Part shown: positions 14,845 through 24,276 of the stretch, piece by piece
How the letters are laid out: the number at the start of each line of letters is the position of its first letter
Numbering within the stretch: position 1 is the stretch's first letter
Assembly (NCBI GenBank): GCA_934591635.1
Contig: CAKTPI010000002.1
Coordinates: 124,001 to 188,000 of the forward strand
From: an uncultured Oscillospiraceae bacterium
GTDB lineage: Bacteria; Bacillota; Clostridia; Oscillospirales; Oscillospiraceae
DNA length: 64,000 bases
Direction of reading: 5' to 3'
Made by a program: the position numbers and the translations under genes
The notes under the pieces: generated by a model
What the model was told of the DNA's origin: nothing
The model's input: only the letters and a program-made list of their open reading frames with translations
The model's database searches: none

Positions 14845-15906
14845 ATGCTTCAAAAACTTCAGGCTGTATCCAGCCGATACGAGGAATTGTGCGCCAAGTC
14901 AGAACAGCCGGATTTTTATAATGATCCCAAGCGTGCTGCGGCTCTGCTGCGGGAAAAGAATGATTTGGAGCCAATTGTGGAGGCTTACCGCGCCTATTGC
15001 AAGGCGGAGCTGGACATGCAGGAAGCCCAGGAGCTGATGGCCGACCCGGAGATGAAGGAGCTGTGCCAGGAAGCCTATGTCCACGCGAAAAAGAACAAAG
15101 AGGAGCTGTACGAGAAGCTGCAGATTCTTCTGCTCCCAAGGGATCCGAATGACGAAAAGAGCGTCATCGTGGAGATCCGTGGCGGCGTGGGCGGCGAGGA
15201 GAGCGCGCTGTTTGCCCATAGCTTGTTTCGCATGTATTCCATGTATGCGGCTGCCAAGGGCTGGAGCATTGAGCTGATGAACTACAATGACACAGAGCTG
15301 GGCGGCGTAAAGGAAGCGGACTTCGTCATCAATGGACGAGGGGCTTATTCCAGAATGAAGTATGAATCCGGTGTGCATCGGGTGCAGCGGGTGCCGGAGA
15401 CCGAATCCGGCGGCCGGGTACATACCTCCACCGCTACGGTGGCGGTGCTGCCGGAGATGGAAGAGGTCGATGTGCAGATTAACCCTGCCGATATCGAAAT
15501 GCAGGTCTACCGCGCTTCCGGCGCAGGCGGCCAGCATGTCAACAAGACCAGCTCGGCGGTTCGCCTGATCCACAAGCCCTCCGGTATTGTGGTATCCTGC
15601 CAGGAGGAGCGCAGCCAGGTGCAGAACCGGGAGAAGTGCATGCGCATGCTGGCTTCCAAGCTTTATGAGCAGGAGCAGGAGCGGCTGGACAGCGCCATTA
15701 CCGGCTTGCGCCGCAGTCAGGTGGGCACCGGTATGCGCAACGAGCGCATCCGCACCTATAATTTCCCTCAGGGACGGGTGACGGATCACCGCATCGGCCT
15801 GACCCTGTATAAAATTGATGCCGTGATGGACGGCGATCTGGACGAGCTGATCAACGCCCTGGCTGCTGCCGACCAGGCGGAAAAACTGAGGCAATCATCG
15901 AAGTAA
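14845..15906 (+). CDS. prfA: Peptide chain release factor 1
   Basis: Reads UAA and UAG stop codons and triggers peptide release. The 353 residues carry the type-1 recognition tripeptide P-E-T at 184-186 (RVPETESGGRVHTS) rather than the SPF of RF2, and the catalytic GGQ at 228-230 (SGAGGQHVNKTSSAVR). Length is normal (B. subtilis about 356). GGAGAC lies upstream. The gene is followed by tsaE twelve bases later. prmC, often next to prfA, is not here. Confidence 0.97.
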   Translation: MLQKLQAVSSRYEELCAKSEQPDFYNDPKRAAALLREKNDLEPIVEAYRAYCKAELDMQEAQELMADPEMKELCQEAYVHAKKNKEELYEKLQILLLPRDPNDEKSVIVEIRGGVGGEESALFAHSLFRMYSMYAAAKGWSIELMNYNDTELGGVKEADFVINGRGAYSRMKYESGVHRVQRVPETESGGRVHTSTATVAVLPEMEEVDVQINPADIEMQVYRASGAGGQHVNKTSSAVRLIHKPSGIVVSCQEERSQVQNREKCMRMLASKLYEQEQERLDSAITGLRRSQVGTGMRNERIRTYNFPQGRVTDHRIGLTLYKIDAVMDGDLDELINALAAADQAEKLRQSSK

Positions 15907-15917
15907 GGACTTGTTTT

Positions 15918-16355
15918 ATGCATTATGTTACCCATTCCCCTGCGGAAACGGAAAATCTGGGTGCAGCGCTGGCGGAGCGGCTGCAGCCCGGCACAGTTAT
16001 TGCTTACACTGGTGATCTGGGGGCCGGCAAAACCGCTTTTACCCGCGGCCTGGCCCGCGGCCTGGGTTATCGGGAACCGGTGACCAGCCCCACCTATACC
16101 ATCGTGAATGAATACCTGGGCGGGCGGCTGCCGCTGTTCCATTTTGATATGTACCGGCTGGCCTCTTCCGATGACTTGTGGGATATCGGCTGGGAGGATT
16201 ACCTGGAGCGGGGCGGCGTGTGCGCCGTAGAGTGGAGCGAAAATGTCAGCGATGCCATGGAGGGGGCCGTCCGGGTCTCCATTGCCAAGGTGGACGATGA
16301 TACCCGGGACATTGCCATTGAAGGAGGGGGAGCCTATGAAAATCTTAGCGTTTGA
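15918..16355 (+). CDS. tsaE: tRNA threonylcarbamoyladenosine synthesis ATPase TsaE
   Basis: ATPase needed for t6A formation at position 37 of ANN-decoding tRNAs, with TsaB, TsaC and TsaD. 145 residues, Walker A GDLGAGKT near residue 36, followed by the family sequence [12 protein letters not shown] and [11 protein letters not shown] (about 76). WSENVSDA (about 106) matches the EWxE region. The tsaB ATG lies inside its 3' end, overlapping by 20 bases, so the two subunits are translationally coupled. Confidence 0.95.
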   Translation: MHYVTHSPAETENLGAALAERLQPGTVIAYTGDLGAGKTAFTRGLARGLGYREPVTSPTYTIVNEYLGGRLPLFHFDMYRLASSDDLWDIGWEDYLERGGVCAVEWSENVSDAMEGAVRVSIAKVDDDTRDIAIEGGGAYENLSV

Positions 16356-17040
16356 GACTTCGGCCAAGGCGGCCTCCGTTGCGCTCTTGGAAGATGGGAA
16401 GCTCCTGGGGGAGGCTTATCAGAATACCGGCTTGACCCACAGCCAGACACTGATGGTCATGACGGAGGATTTGCTGAAGCAGTGCGGCACGGCGGTTTCG
16501 GATCTTGATGCCGTAGCTGTGGCGAATGGCCCCGGCTCCTTTACCGGCATCCGCATTGGCGTGGCAGCAGCCAAGGGGTTTGCCTGGGGAGCGGAGCTGC
16601 CCTGTGTAGGCACCAGCACCCTTGCCTCCATGGCGGTAGGCTTGGGCGTTTGGCAGGGCTATGTGTGCCCGGTGATGGATGCCCGCCGGAGTCAGGTATA
16701 TAATGCACTGTTCCGTGTGGATTGTGGAAAATATACAAGGATCCGGGAAGATCGGGCAATTTCTCTCTCGGATTTGCGGGAAGATGTAAAAAATTTGTCA
16801 GAACCGATTTTTCTGGTTGGAGATGGCAGCGTTTTGTGTTATAATACCCTGCTGGAAGCAGTCCCCGCTTTGGTGCTCCCGCCGGAACACCGGATGCACC
16901 AGCGGGCAGCGGGTGTAGCGTTGGAGGCACAGCGGATGTGGCAGGCGGGAGAAGTGACGCCGGCCGCGGCCTTGGTGCCCAATTACCTGCGCTTGAGCCA
17001 GGCGGAGCGGGAACGAAACGAAAGAATGCAGAATCAATAA
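16336..17040 (+). CDS. tsaB: tRNA threonylcarbamoyladenosine synthesis protein TsaB
   Basis: Partner of TsaD in t6A synthesis; an inactive actin-like ATPase fold. The 234 residues begin [20 protein letters not shown], and the core [20 protein letters not shown] (about 60-80) is diagnostic. [17 protein letters not shown] follows near 110. The ATG at 16336 has AAGGAGGGGG seven bases upstream, inside tsaE; an in-frame extension to 16243 lies over tsaE and is rejected. upp follows 14 bases downstream. tsaD is not in the window. Confidence 0.95.
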   Translation: MKILAFETSAKAASVALLEDGKLLGEAYQNTGLTHSQTLMVMTEDLLKQCGTAVSDLDAVAVANGPGSFTGIRIGVAAAKGFAWGAELPCVGTSTLASMAVGLGVWQGYVCPVMDARRSQVYNALFRVDCGKYTRIREDRAISLSDLREDVKNLSEPIFLVGDGSVLCYNTLLEAVPALVLPPEHRMHQRAAGVALEAQRMWQAGEVTPAAALVPNYLRLSQAERERNERMQNQ

Positions 17041-17054
17041 AAGGAGATAAAGAC

Positions 17055-17684
17055 ATGGCAGAAGTACACGTATTGAATCACCCCCTGATTCAGCATAAGC
17101 TGGCAATCCTGCGCAGCAAAGACACCAGTGTGAAAGAATTCCGGGAACTGGTGGGCGAGATCGCAGGCCTGATGTGCTACGAAGCAACCCGCAACCTGCC
17201 CCTGAAAGAGGTGGAGGTGGAGACCCCCATCACCGTTGCAAAGTGCAAGATGCTGGCTGGAAAAAAGCTGGCAATCGTCCCCGTCCTGCGGGCGGGCCTG
17301 GGCATGGTGGATAACATGGTTGCCCTGATTCCCTCCGCAAAAATCGGCCATATTGGTCTGTACCGTGATCCTGTAAGCCACAAGCCTGTGGAATACTATT
17401 GCAAGCTGCCCGAGGATATTGAGTCCCGTCAGGTTTATGTGGTGGATCCCATGCTGGCCACCGGCGGCAGCGCAGTGGCGGCCATTAATTTCCTGAAGGA
17501 GCATGGCTGCAAGAACATCATCATGATGAACATCATCGGTGCCCCCGAAGGCGTGGCAGCCGTTCAGGCCGCGCATCCCGATGTGGAAATCTATCTGGCT
17601 GCTCTGGACGAGAAGCTGAATGAGAACGCCTACATCGTCCCCGGTTTGGGTGATGCCGGCGACCGTATCTTCGGCACCAAGTAA
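17055..17684 (+). CDS. upp: Uracil phosphoribosyltransferase
   Basis: Salvages uracil to UMP with PRPP. 209 residues starting [20 protein letters not shown], the Upp signature, with [11 protein letters not shown] near 76, and the PRPP loop [12 protein letters not shown] near 132. The C-terminus ends [13 protein letters not shown], the family's uracil-binding end. The ATG at 17055 has AAGGAGA eight bases upstream. It is last in the plus-strand run and ends in a strong terminator. Confidence 0.97.
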   Translation: MAEVHVLNHPLIQHKLAILRSKDTSVKEFRELVGEIAGLMCYEATRNLPLKEVEVETPITVAKCKMLAGKKLAIVPVLRAGLGMVDNMVALIPSAKIGHIGLYRDPVSHKPVEYYCKLPEDIESRQVYVVDPMLATGGSAVAAINFLKEHGCKNIIMMNIIGAPEGVAAVQAAHPDVEIYLAALDEKLNENAYIVPGLGDAGDRIFGTK

Positions 17685-17705
17685 ACAAGCTTAACCGGAA
17701 ACTTC

Positions 17706-17748
17706 AAAAGAGCCGCACAGCCAAAGGAAAGCTGTGCGGCTCTTTTTT
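17706..17748 (+). terminator. Terminator after upp
   Basis: A 16-bp perfect stem (17706-17721 with 17731-17746; arm begins AAAAGAGCCGCACAGC) followed by a T run to 17748. It lies between converging upp and the ABC exporter gene and can serve both strands. Confidence 0.92.
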
Positions 17749-17820
17749 GCAAAACGGCAGGTAATCAAATAAAAATTGGCTTTTTGCAGGCGTGAAGAAA
17801 CTGAAAAACAGCCGGGGCGT

Positions 17821-19458
17821 TTACAGTGCCGGAATTTCAATGGTTCGGCCGCCCAGGGTTTCATAGATGCGATGGGAGATGGAGAGCACGGTGCGGCCCT
17901 GCGAGGCCCGGCGGAGGGCGGCCAGAACCGTTGCTTCGGTTTCAGCATCCAAATTGGCGGTGATCTCATCCAGCAGCAGCACACCGGGATTGGCGGCGGC
18001 GGCCCGGGCAATGGAAAGCAGCTGCCATTCCCCTTGAGAGAACAGCCCATCGGTACAGGGGGTATCATATCCCTTGTGGAAGGAGCGGATGGTTTCATCC
18101 AGTCCGGCAAGGGCGGCGGCCCCCTGGGCCATCTCCCGGCTGATGCTGGGGTCACCCAGGGTGATCTGCTCCAATACTGTGCCGGGTACCCGGGAGAAGT
18201 GCTGCTCCACACAGCCAATGCAGCGGCGGCGTTGGCTGTCGGTGATTTGGGAGGCCTCTACTCCGCCAATGGTCAGCGAGCCGCTCTGTGGCCGGTATAG
18301 GCCCAGCAGCAGCCGGAATACAGTGCTCTTGCCGGCACCGGTGCGTCCAATCAGGGTCACCTGCTCTCCGGCTTTTACGGTGAAGGAGAGATCAGAGAGC
18401 ACTGTCTTATCGCTGTAGCCAAAGGTCACATGAGAAAGCACCACATCCCCGCTGGGTACCTGAGCGGCGGTGGGAGGAACGGTGCGTTCCGGCTGAGCCA
18501 AAAAGGCATCGATCCGCTTTACACCGGCCATGGCGGACTGGATGGTCTGGATCTCCATGCCCAGGCTTTCGATGGGGGCGAATATCCGGCTGATGTAATT
18601 GATAATGGTCACGGAGGTGCCCACAGACATGCCAAAGAGACGGAGAATTCTGGCATCGCCGGAGGCGGACAGCAGCATAACGATTCCCACCACAACGGCG
18701 TTGAACACCAGTACCACCGGGGAGTAAATGGCATCATAGAAATTTGTCTTTTCCACGGCGGCATAGCTTTTGCCAATACGCCGGTCATAGCGCTTTTCCA
18801 TGTAGTGCTCCAACCCTAGGGCGTGGATGGTGCGGATGTTGTGCAGCGCTTCCGGCACCTGACCGGAGATGGCTGCCACAGCTCGGCGATTTTCCAGCTG
18901 GGCTGCCAGCATCCGCTTCTGCACGTGCCGGGTGAACAGAACCAGCAGCGGCAGCACTGGGATCAGAATCAGGGCAAGTCCCAGGTTCTCCACGGCAATC
19001 ACCGCGAGAATGGAAAGAATGCGGCAGGCATCCGCTGCCATGGAAATCACGCCGGAGGTAAACAGTGCCTCCACTGTGTCTACATCGCCGGAGAACCGGG
19101 CGGCGACCGCTCCCGGTTCCTGTCCGGCCAGCGTGGAGGCGGGCAGCAGGGTGAGCTTGGCGGACATTTCACTGCGCAGGGCATGGGTCATTTTTTGACC
19201 GAACATTTCCAGCAGAGTCTCCTGCCCGGCGGAAAGGATTCCCTCCAGGGCCAGACTCCCGAAATAGAGTAAAATGGCAGAAAAGAGCAGCGGCATGCCG
19301 CTGGTCAAGTCGTCAATGATGTGCCCCAGCAGCAGCGGCGGCAGCAGAGATGCCAGCACAGAGCAGACAGAGCAGAGCAATGTACCGATGCTCAGATTTT
19401 TATGTGTTTCGGCGGCGGTACGGATAGCAGCGGCAACGCCGGCGTTATGTTTCTTCAT
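17821..19458 (-). CDS. ABC exporter half-transporter with degenerate signature motif (subunit 2)
   Basis: 545-residue fused membrane/ATPase half-transporter. Six membrane helices (about 20-310) precede an NBD with Walker A GRTGAGKS (about 364), Walker B VLLLDEITANLD (with the catalytic Glu) and switch His in SISHR. The signature reads FSQGEWQLL instead of LSGGQ. The ATG at 19456-19458 has GGAGG nine bases upstream and overlaps the stop of its partner by 14 bases. With the partner it forms a heterodimeric exporter; its Walker motifs and the partner's intact signature would form the active site. Confidence 0.88.
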   Translation of the reverse strand: MKKHNAGVAAAIRTAAETHKNLSIGTLLCSVCSVLASLLPPLLLGHIIDDLTSGMPLLFSAILLYFGSLALEGILSAGQETLLEMFGQKMTHALRSEMSAKLTLLPASTLAGQEPGAVAARFSGDVDTVEALFTSGVISMAADACRILSILAVIAVENLGLALILIPVLPLLVLFTRHVQKRMLAAQLENRRAVAAISGQVPEALHNIRTIHALGLEHYMEKRYDRRIGKSYAAVEKTNFYDAIYSPVVLVFNAVVVGIVMLLSASGDARILRLFGMSVGTSVTIINYISRIFAPIESLGMEIQTIQSAMAGVKRIDAFLAQPERTVPPTAAQVPSGDVVLSHVTFGYSDKTVLSDLSFTVKAGEQVTLIGRTGAGKSTVFRLLLGLYRPQSGSLTIGGVEASQITDSQRRRCIGCVEQHFSRVPGTVLEQITLGDPSISREMAQGAAALAGLDETIRSFHKGYDTPCTDGLFSQGEWQLLSIARAAAANPGVLLLDEITANLDAETEATVLAALRRASQGRTVLSISHRIYETLGGRTIEIPAL

Positions 19459-21184
19459 GGTCGGTGCCTCCAATCTGGCTTTCATACAGGCTGCGGTAGG
19501 TGGGCTGAGTCTGGCAGAGCTTCTCGTGACAGCCAACGCTTATATGCCCATTCTCCATAAACAGAACTTGCTGCATTTCCGGGAAATGGTACAGCCGATG
19601 AGAAATGAGGATCACGATTTTATCCTTAGCGTATTCCCGCAGATTTTCAAATACTGAATCTTCCGTTTTCTTATCCAGGGCGGAGAAGGGATCGTCCAGA
19701 ATCAGAACGGGCCGGGGGTGAGCAAGTGTCCGGGCCAGCGCTAACCGCTGCGCCTGACCGCCGGACAGGCGCACGCCGCTGCTGCCAACAACGGTCTGCA
19801 CCCCTTGCTCCATAGCACGGACCTCATCTGCCAGTGCCACCTGCTTTAGAATTTCCAGAGCGTCCCCGGTGTCCCCGCAGAGCACGTTGTTTTCCACAGT
19901 ATCATTCCACAGCTCTGGGTCGTGGCCTAAGTAGCCAACGCAGTCCGCAATCTCTCGGGGAGACATGGCAGAAAGTTCCTTGCCATTTACACGGATGGAG
20001 CCGCTGTAGGGATGCTCACACAGAAAGACCTTGCCCAGGGCGGATTTTCCGCAGGCCACCGGGCCGGTGACTCCGATGATGTCACCGGGCTTTGCGTTTA
20101 GGGAAAGTCCTTCAAAAATGGGAGTACCGCCATCATAGGAAAAACAGAGATCGTGAATGACAAGGGAAGAAGCGGCCGGAATTTCCAGGGCAGGGAGGGC
20201 TTCCGGCTGCTGCATCATGGGCTTGATGCGCTTCCACGAGACCTCTGCCCGCTGTACGGCATTGAAGAGCTTGGCGGCCTTGGAGGATTTGGTCGCCAGC
20301 TTGCCGTAACAGGAGAGGAAGGTGGTAAAGGCCGCAATATCCCATGCCTTCCAGCCGCTGCCCAGGACGTTCCGGCTGCCAAACCACAGAATAAAGATCA
20401 CGCTGAGGTTGGAAAGCACCAAGTACAGCGGCGGCAGGGCGGACTGCCAGACATTCGCCCGGACGGCAGTGTGCTCGTAATTTTCCAGAGCGGATTCATA
20501 TCGGGTTTCCTGGGCATTCTCACAACCGTACACCCGGTAGGTTACAGCATTCTGAGCCCGATCCAATGTGGCGGCACTGAGGGCAGCGGCAGCCTTTTTG
20601 TATGCCGCACCGACCCGCTGCACCATGCCCTTCATCAGCTCTGCGCACACATAGGAGATCGGCGGGAAAATCAGGCTCAGCAGGGCCAGCCGCCAGTCAT
20701 ATACCATCAGCATCACCGCATAGCCCACCAGGGCAACGCCGGTGTCAAAGAATTCTGTGGTGAATTTTCGCATGCCTTCGGCGCAGTCATCCACATCGGA
20801 GATGGCCTTGGTCATCAGTTCGCCGGCCCCTTCCTGCTCCAGAGCGTTTCGGCTTTGCCGCAGAAGATTGGAGAAGAGCACGCCCTTCATTCGGCGATTG
20901 ATATTGTTGGCGAACCGGCGTACATAAAAGCGCTTGACAAATCGGGCGGCCTGCACCAGCAAGGTGGTTCCAATATAGGCACCCACCAGCACCGCCATAG
21001 TGGAGGCAGGGGCCTGCTCCGTCAGGATATCGGCCAGCGCCTGGGCAAGCCTGCCCTCAAACCAGGGAACAGCCAGCAGCCCCTGGTTGTAGGCGAGGCC
21101 GGACAGGGTGATCAGCAGCAGGGGCAGCCACTCCATCCGGAAGTAGGAGGCAATCCGGTCGGGCCGGAGATCATGACGATTCAT
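19445..21184 (-). CDS. ABC exporter half-transporter with non-canonical Walker B (subunit 1)
   Basis: 579-residue half-transporter: six membrane helices (about 18-310) then an NBD. Walker A is GPVACGKS (about 395), the signature LSGGQAQRLALA is intact, and Walker B reads VLILDDPFSALD, so the catalytic Glu is Asp. It is the mirror of its neighbour. The pattern matches heterodimeric multidrug exporters such as TM287/288 and BmrCD. It overlaps marR by 14 bases and subunit 2 by 14. The substrate is unknown; a drug or peptide is likely from the MarR control. Confidence 0.88.
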   Translation of the reverse strand: MNRHDLRPDRIASYFRMEWLPLLLITLSGLAYNQGLLAVPWFEGRLAQALADILTEQAPASTMAVLVGAYIGTTLLVQAARFVKRFYVRRFANNINRRMKGVLFSNLLRQSRNALEQEGAGELMTKAISDVDDCAEGMRKFTTEFFDTGVALVGYAVMLMVYDWRLALLSLIFPPISYVCAELMKGMVQRVGAAYKKAAAALSAATLDRAQNAVTYRVYGCENAQETRYESALENYEHTAVRANVWQSALPPLYLVLSNLSVIFILWFGSRNVLGSGWKAWDIAAFTTFLSCYGKLATKSSKAAKLFNAVQRAEVSWKRIKPMMQQPEALPALEIPAASSLVIHDLCFSYDGGTPIFEGLSLNAKPGDIIGVTGPVACGKSALGKVFLCEHPYSGSIRVNGKELSAMSPREIADCVGYLGHDPELWNDTVENNVLCGDTGDALEILKQVALADEVRAMEQGVQTVVGSSGVRLSGGQAQRLALARTLAHPRPVLILDDPFSALDKKTEDSVFENLREYAKDKIVILISHRLYHFPEMQQVLFMENGHISVGCHEKLCQTQPTYRSLYESQIGGTDHEET

Positions 21185-21647
21185 TTTTGTTTCCCTCCAG
21201 AATCATTTGAATGTGAGGAAAGCCCGCCCGGCTTTCCTCCTTGGAACGGTGGTACAGAATGTCCAGCGCAGACAGAAAATTCTGCCGGACTTCCGGCTCC
21301 AGCCCCTCCAGCAGGTAGTCATAAAAGGCACTCTCGGCTTCGGCCTTGCAGTTGCGCAGCCCTTCGGCTCGTTCCGTGGCGAAGAGAAGTTGGCTGCGGC
21401 CGTCTTCCGGGTTTGGCTCCCGGCGCAGGTAGCCCTTGCGTTCCAGACTGGCCGTTCGCCGGGCAATCGCGGGCTTATCTGTGTTCAGCGCGGCGGCCAG
21501 TTCCGTTTGCGTGATGCCGGGGTGGTGACGGACGGCATGGATGCAGTCGATTTCCGCAGTCCCAATGCCCTCTGCCCGCATGGCCAGCAATACCAGGTGC
21601 TCCGTCTCCCGGGCAATTTTGGTGATTTGCCGTGCAGCGTGTTCCAT
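21171..21647 (-). CDS. MarR-family transcriptional regulator of the ABC exporter
   Basis: 158-residue winged-helix regulator. The DNA-binding core is GITQTELAAALNTDKPAIAR (about 44-63), followed by the wing LERKGYLRREPNPEDGRSQL. N- and C-terminal helices dimerise. ATG 21645-21647 has AGGAGG nine bases upstream. It is first of three coupled genes, and a double palindrome lies 20 bases upstream (21667-21700), so it probably represses itself and the exporter. The ligand is unknown. Confidence 0.92.
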   Translation of the reverse strand: MEHAARQITKIARETEHLVLLAMRAEGIGTAEIDCIHAVRHHPGITQTELAAALNTDKPAIARRTASLERKGYLRREPNPEDGRSQLLFATERAEGLRNCKAEAESAFYDYLLEGLEPEVRQNFLSALDILYHRSKEESRAGFPHIQMILEGNKNESS

Positions 21648-21666
21648 GGTGCTTCCTCCTATCTTT

Positions 21667-21700
21667 GTTGTATGTACAACCAATTGATTGTACATACAAC
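21667..21700 (-). promoter_or_regulatory. Double-palindrome operator upstream of marR
   Basis: Two perfectly inverted 13-base arms, GTTGTATGTACAA (21667-21679) and TTGTACATACAAC (21688-21700), separated by 8 bases. Each arm is itself nearly palindromic (TTGTA-TG-TACAA), so two regulator dimers could bind 20 bp apart, two helical turns, on one face. The position, 20-53 bases before the marR ATG, fits autorepression. Confidence 0.85.
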
Positions 21701-21744
21701 TAAATGCGGCGTTAGCATATCATATTTTGCTGGGCTTTGCAAGA

Positions 21745-21791
21745 GGCAAAATGCCCGCTGCACCGGGATAATTTCCAGGCAGCAGCGGGCA
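21745..21791 (-). terminator. Terminator after znuB
   Basis: A 10-bp stem (21752-21761 with 21782-21791; arm TGCCCGCTGC) followed on the minus strand by ATTTTGCC. It lies nine bases beyond the znuB stop. Confidence 0.72.
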
Positions 21792-21799
21792 GCAAGCAA

Positions 21800-22633
21800 T
21801 CAGGTTCCCTTCGCCTTCCCGAGAGCGGCACACAGGGCAAAGGCGGCCACATCTACGGCAACCACCGTGGAACCCACAGGCGTGCCTGCCAGAATGGAGA
21901 CAACAATGCCCGCAAAGGCGCAGACTACACTGAGCGCGGCGGCGAAAACCGTGACAGACAGGAAGGAGCGGAAAATCCGCATGGCGGACAGCGCCGGGAA
22001 GATAATCAGCGCAGAAATCAGCAGCGAGCCTACCAGATTCATGGCCAGCACGATGATGACGGCGGTGATGACCGCAATCAGAAGATTGGCGGCATCCACC
22101 TGGGTACCGGCGGCCTTGGCGAAGGTTTCATCAAAGGTCACGTCAAAAATTCGCTGATAAAACAATGTAAACAGCACCAGCACGAGGGCGGACAGGCCAA
22201 TGCACAGCCAGACCTCGCCCTTCGTGAGGGTCAGAATGGAGGTGGAGCCGAAGAGCGCCCCACACACATCTCCGGAGAGGTTGGAGGAGGTGGAGAAGAT
22301 GCTCATGAGCAGATAACCGAAAGCCAGCGCTCCAACAGAAATCATGGCAATGGCGGCATCTCCCTTGATTTTGGTATTCTGTCCTGTCCGCAGCAGCAAA
22401 ACGGCACATACGACTGTCACCGGCAGGACAATGACCATTCGGTTGGTCATGTTCAGCACTGCCGCAATGGCCATGGCCCCAAAGGCTACGTGGGACAGCC
22501 CGTCACCGATAAACGAAAACCGCTTGAGCACCAGCGTTACCCCCAACAGGGAGGCACACAGGGCAATCAGTACCCCCACAATCAGTGCGTAGCGGACAAA
22601 GGGGTAGGAGAGATATAGAATCAGCGTATCCAT
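21800..22633 (-). CDS. znuB: Zinc ABC transporter permease ZnuB/AdcB-like
   Basis: 277 residues, about eight membrane helices, of the ABC-3 family for Zn/Mn uptake. The start MDTLILYLSYPFVRYALIVGVLIALCASLLG and the sequence GDGLSHVAFGAMAIA (about 37) are the ABC-3 family core (a GDxxSHAxLPG-like EAA loop). It overlaps znuC by one base. Zinc rather than manganese is inferred from the Zur-family regulator and box at the head of the operon. Confidence 0.92.
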   Translation of the reverse strand: MDTLILYLSYPFVRYALIVGVLIALCASLLGVTLVLKRFSFIGDGLSHVAFGAMAIAAVLNMTNRMVIVLPVTVVCAVLLLRTGQNTKIKGDAAIAMISVGALAFGYLLMSIFSTSSNLSGDVCGALFGSTSILTLTKGEVWLCIGLSALVLVLFTLFYQRIFDVTFDETFAKAAGTQVDAANLLIAVITAVIIVLAMNLVGSLLISALIIFPALSAMRIFRSFLSVTVFAAALSVVCAFAGIVVSILAGTPVGSTVVAVDVAAFALCAALGKAKGT

Positions 22634-23334
22634 TATTTTGTTTCCTCCTCGGTGAGAAAGGCCCGGCCAATGCCGCTGTGGAGGTAATCCTCCCGGGTGC
22701 CGAAGAACAGCGTTTTGCCAATATGCAGAATGTGGGTGGCATAGTCCAGGGCGGAGCCCAGGTCGTGGGAAATCATGATGATGGTAATGCCCTCCTGATG
22801 CAGCTGCTCGATGATCTCATACATCTGCGCCGCGGCCTTGGGGTCCAGGCCGGAGATCGGTTCGTCCAGCAGCAGACATTTCCGGGTGGCGCACAGTGCT
22901 CGCGCCAGCAGCACCCGCTGCTGCTGCCCGCCGGAGAGTTCCCGGTAGCAGCGGCGTTCAAAGCCGCCCAGGCCCAGCCTTTCCAGATTGGCGCTGGCGG
23001 CGGCCTTTTCTTCCTTCGTATAGAAGGGACGCCAGCCCTGCTGCCCCTGGAAGCCGGAGCGGACGATTTCCTGCACCGAGGCCGGAAAATCCCGCTGCAC
23101 CTGGGTCTGCTGGGGCAGATAGCCGATCTCTGTGGGGCGGAGGCCTTCCATTCGGATGGAACCGGCCAAAGGGGGTGTGAGGTTCAAAATGGTCTTCATC
23201 AGGGTGGACTTTCCGGAGCCGTTTTCCCCCACAATGCACAGGTAGTCCCCTGAATTTACCGTAAAATTAAGACCGGTTACAATGGGCTTGCCATCATAGC
23301 CGAGAGCGGCATTTTCACATATAATTTGCGGCAT
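22633..23334 (-). CDS. znuC: Zinc ABC transporter ATP-binding protein ZnuC/AdcC-like
   Basis: 233-residue ATPase that powers the importer. Walker A GENGSGKS near residue 37, signature LSGGQQQRVLLARA near 136, Walker B CLLLDEPISGLD near 156 and MISHDLGSAL with the switch His are all intact. A GREL-like loop GCRYRELSGG precedes the signature. It has a one-base overlap with znuB and sits 13 bases after znuA. The order zur-znuA-znuC-znuB is a single transcription unit. Confidence 0.93.
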   Translation of the reverse strand: MPQIICENAALGYDGKPIVTGLNFTVNSGDYLCIVGENGSGKSTLMKTILNLTPPLAGSIRMEGLRPTEIGYLPQQTQVQRDFPASVQEIVRSGFQGQQGWRPFYTKEEKAAASANLERLGLGGFERRCYRELSGGQQQRVLLARALCATRKCLLLDEPISGLDPKAAAQMYEIIEQLHQEGITIIMISHDLGSALDYATHILHIGKTLFFGTREDYLHSGIGRAFLTEEETK

Positions 23335-23346
23335 AATGCTTCCTCC

Positions 23347-24276
23347 CTATGCCAGTGCCTGCTGCAGCACGGCCAGATTTTCCGTCATAACGGAAAGATA
23401 ATCCAGTTGCTTTGCCTGTTCGGCAGAAACAGACTGCATGGAGTTCAGGGTCAGCACCGGCATGGCTGCATTCCCGGCGTTCTGGGCAACGGTTTGCGCC
23501 AGACGGCCGTCGCTGCCTTCGGTGACCAGCAGGGCGTTCAGATTCAGTTCCTTTATTTTATCGGAGAGAAATACCACCGTCTCGAAGCTGGCCCCCGTTT
23601 CGGCGGAGCAGCCGGGAAAGGCAGCGTAGTATTGGATACCATAGTCCTCCACCAGGTACCGGAAGGGGAACCGGTCGCACACCACAATGGTATCCTTGGC
23701 GGCATTGGCAATGGCGTCCTGATATTGCGCATCCAATGCGCTCAGCTGCTGCTGATAGGCGCTGAGATTTGTTCGGTAGACATCGGATTTTTCCGGATTC
23801 AGACTGCACAGCGCCTCAGTGATGGCCTGACAAAAGAGATCAGAGTTACGCAAAGAGAGCCATACGTGCTCATCCATTTCGCCTTCCTCTGCCTCGGCTT
23901 CCATGCCCTCTACAATTTCTTCCTCGTGGGCCCGTTCCCCCAGCAGAGGAAGCAATGCAATGTCCTTGCGGTTTGGATTAGTGGCCTCCAGCTTTTCTAA
24001 CCACCGGTCGGATTCGCCGCCGCCGTAGATGAGCAAATCACAATTTGCAGCGGTCACCATGTCGGAAACGGAGGGCTGGAAGCTGTGGGGATCAACACCG
24101 TCATCCACCAGAAGCGTGATTTCCATGCTGTCATCCTCGCCCACGATCTGCCGCACCCAGTCGTATTCCGGAAAGATGGCAGCTACGACCTGCAGCTTTT
24201 GTTCATCCTTCCGTTGCCCGCACCCTGCCAGCAGCAGGATAAGGGCAGATAAAATCATCAGTAATCTCTTTTTCAT
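23347..24276 (-). CDS. znuA: Zinc-binding lipoprotein ZnuA/AdcA-like
   Basis: 309-residue substrate-binding lipoprotein. MKKRLLMILSALILLLAGCG gives a lipobox LAGC (Cys about 19), so it is anchored outside the membrane. Family histidines are in GVDPHSFQPSVSDM (about 70), a loop rich in acidic residues (HEEEIVEGMEAEAEEGEMDEH, about 125-147) that resembles the metal-collecting loop of ZnuA, and CDRFPFRYL near 205. ATG at 24274-24276 overlaps the zur stop by four bases. The His-poor, Asp/Glu-rich loop is unusual for zinc, which usually has a His-rich one. Confidence 0.88.
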   Translation of the reverse strand: MKKRLLMILSALILLLAGCGQRKDEQKLQVVAAIFPEYDWVRQIVGEDDSMEITLLVDDGVDPHSFQPSVSDMVTAANCDLLIYGGGESDRWLEKLEATNPNRKDIALLPLLGERAHEEEIVEGMEAEAEEGEMDEHVWLSLRNSDLFCQAITEALCSLNPEKSDVYRTNLSAYQQQLSALDAQYQDAIANAAKDTIVVCDRFPFRYLVEDYGIQYYAAFPGCSAETGASFETVVFLSDKIKELNLNALLVTEGSDGRLAQTVAQNAGNAAMPVLTLNSMQSVSAEQAKQLDYLSVMTENLAVLQQALA

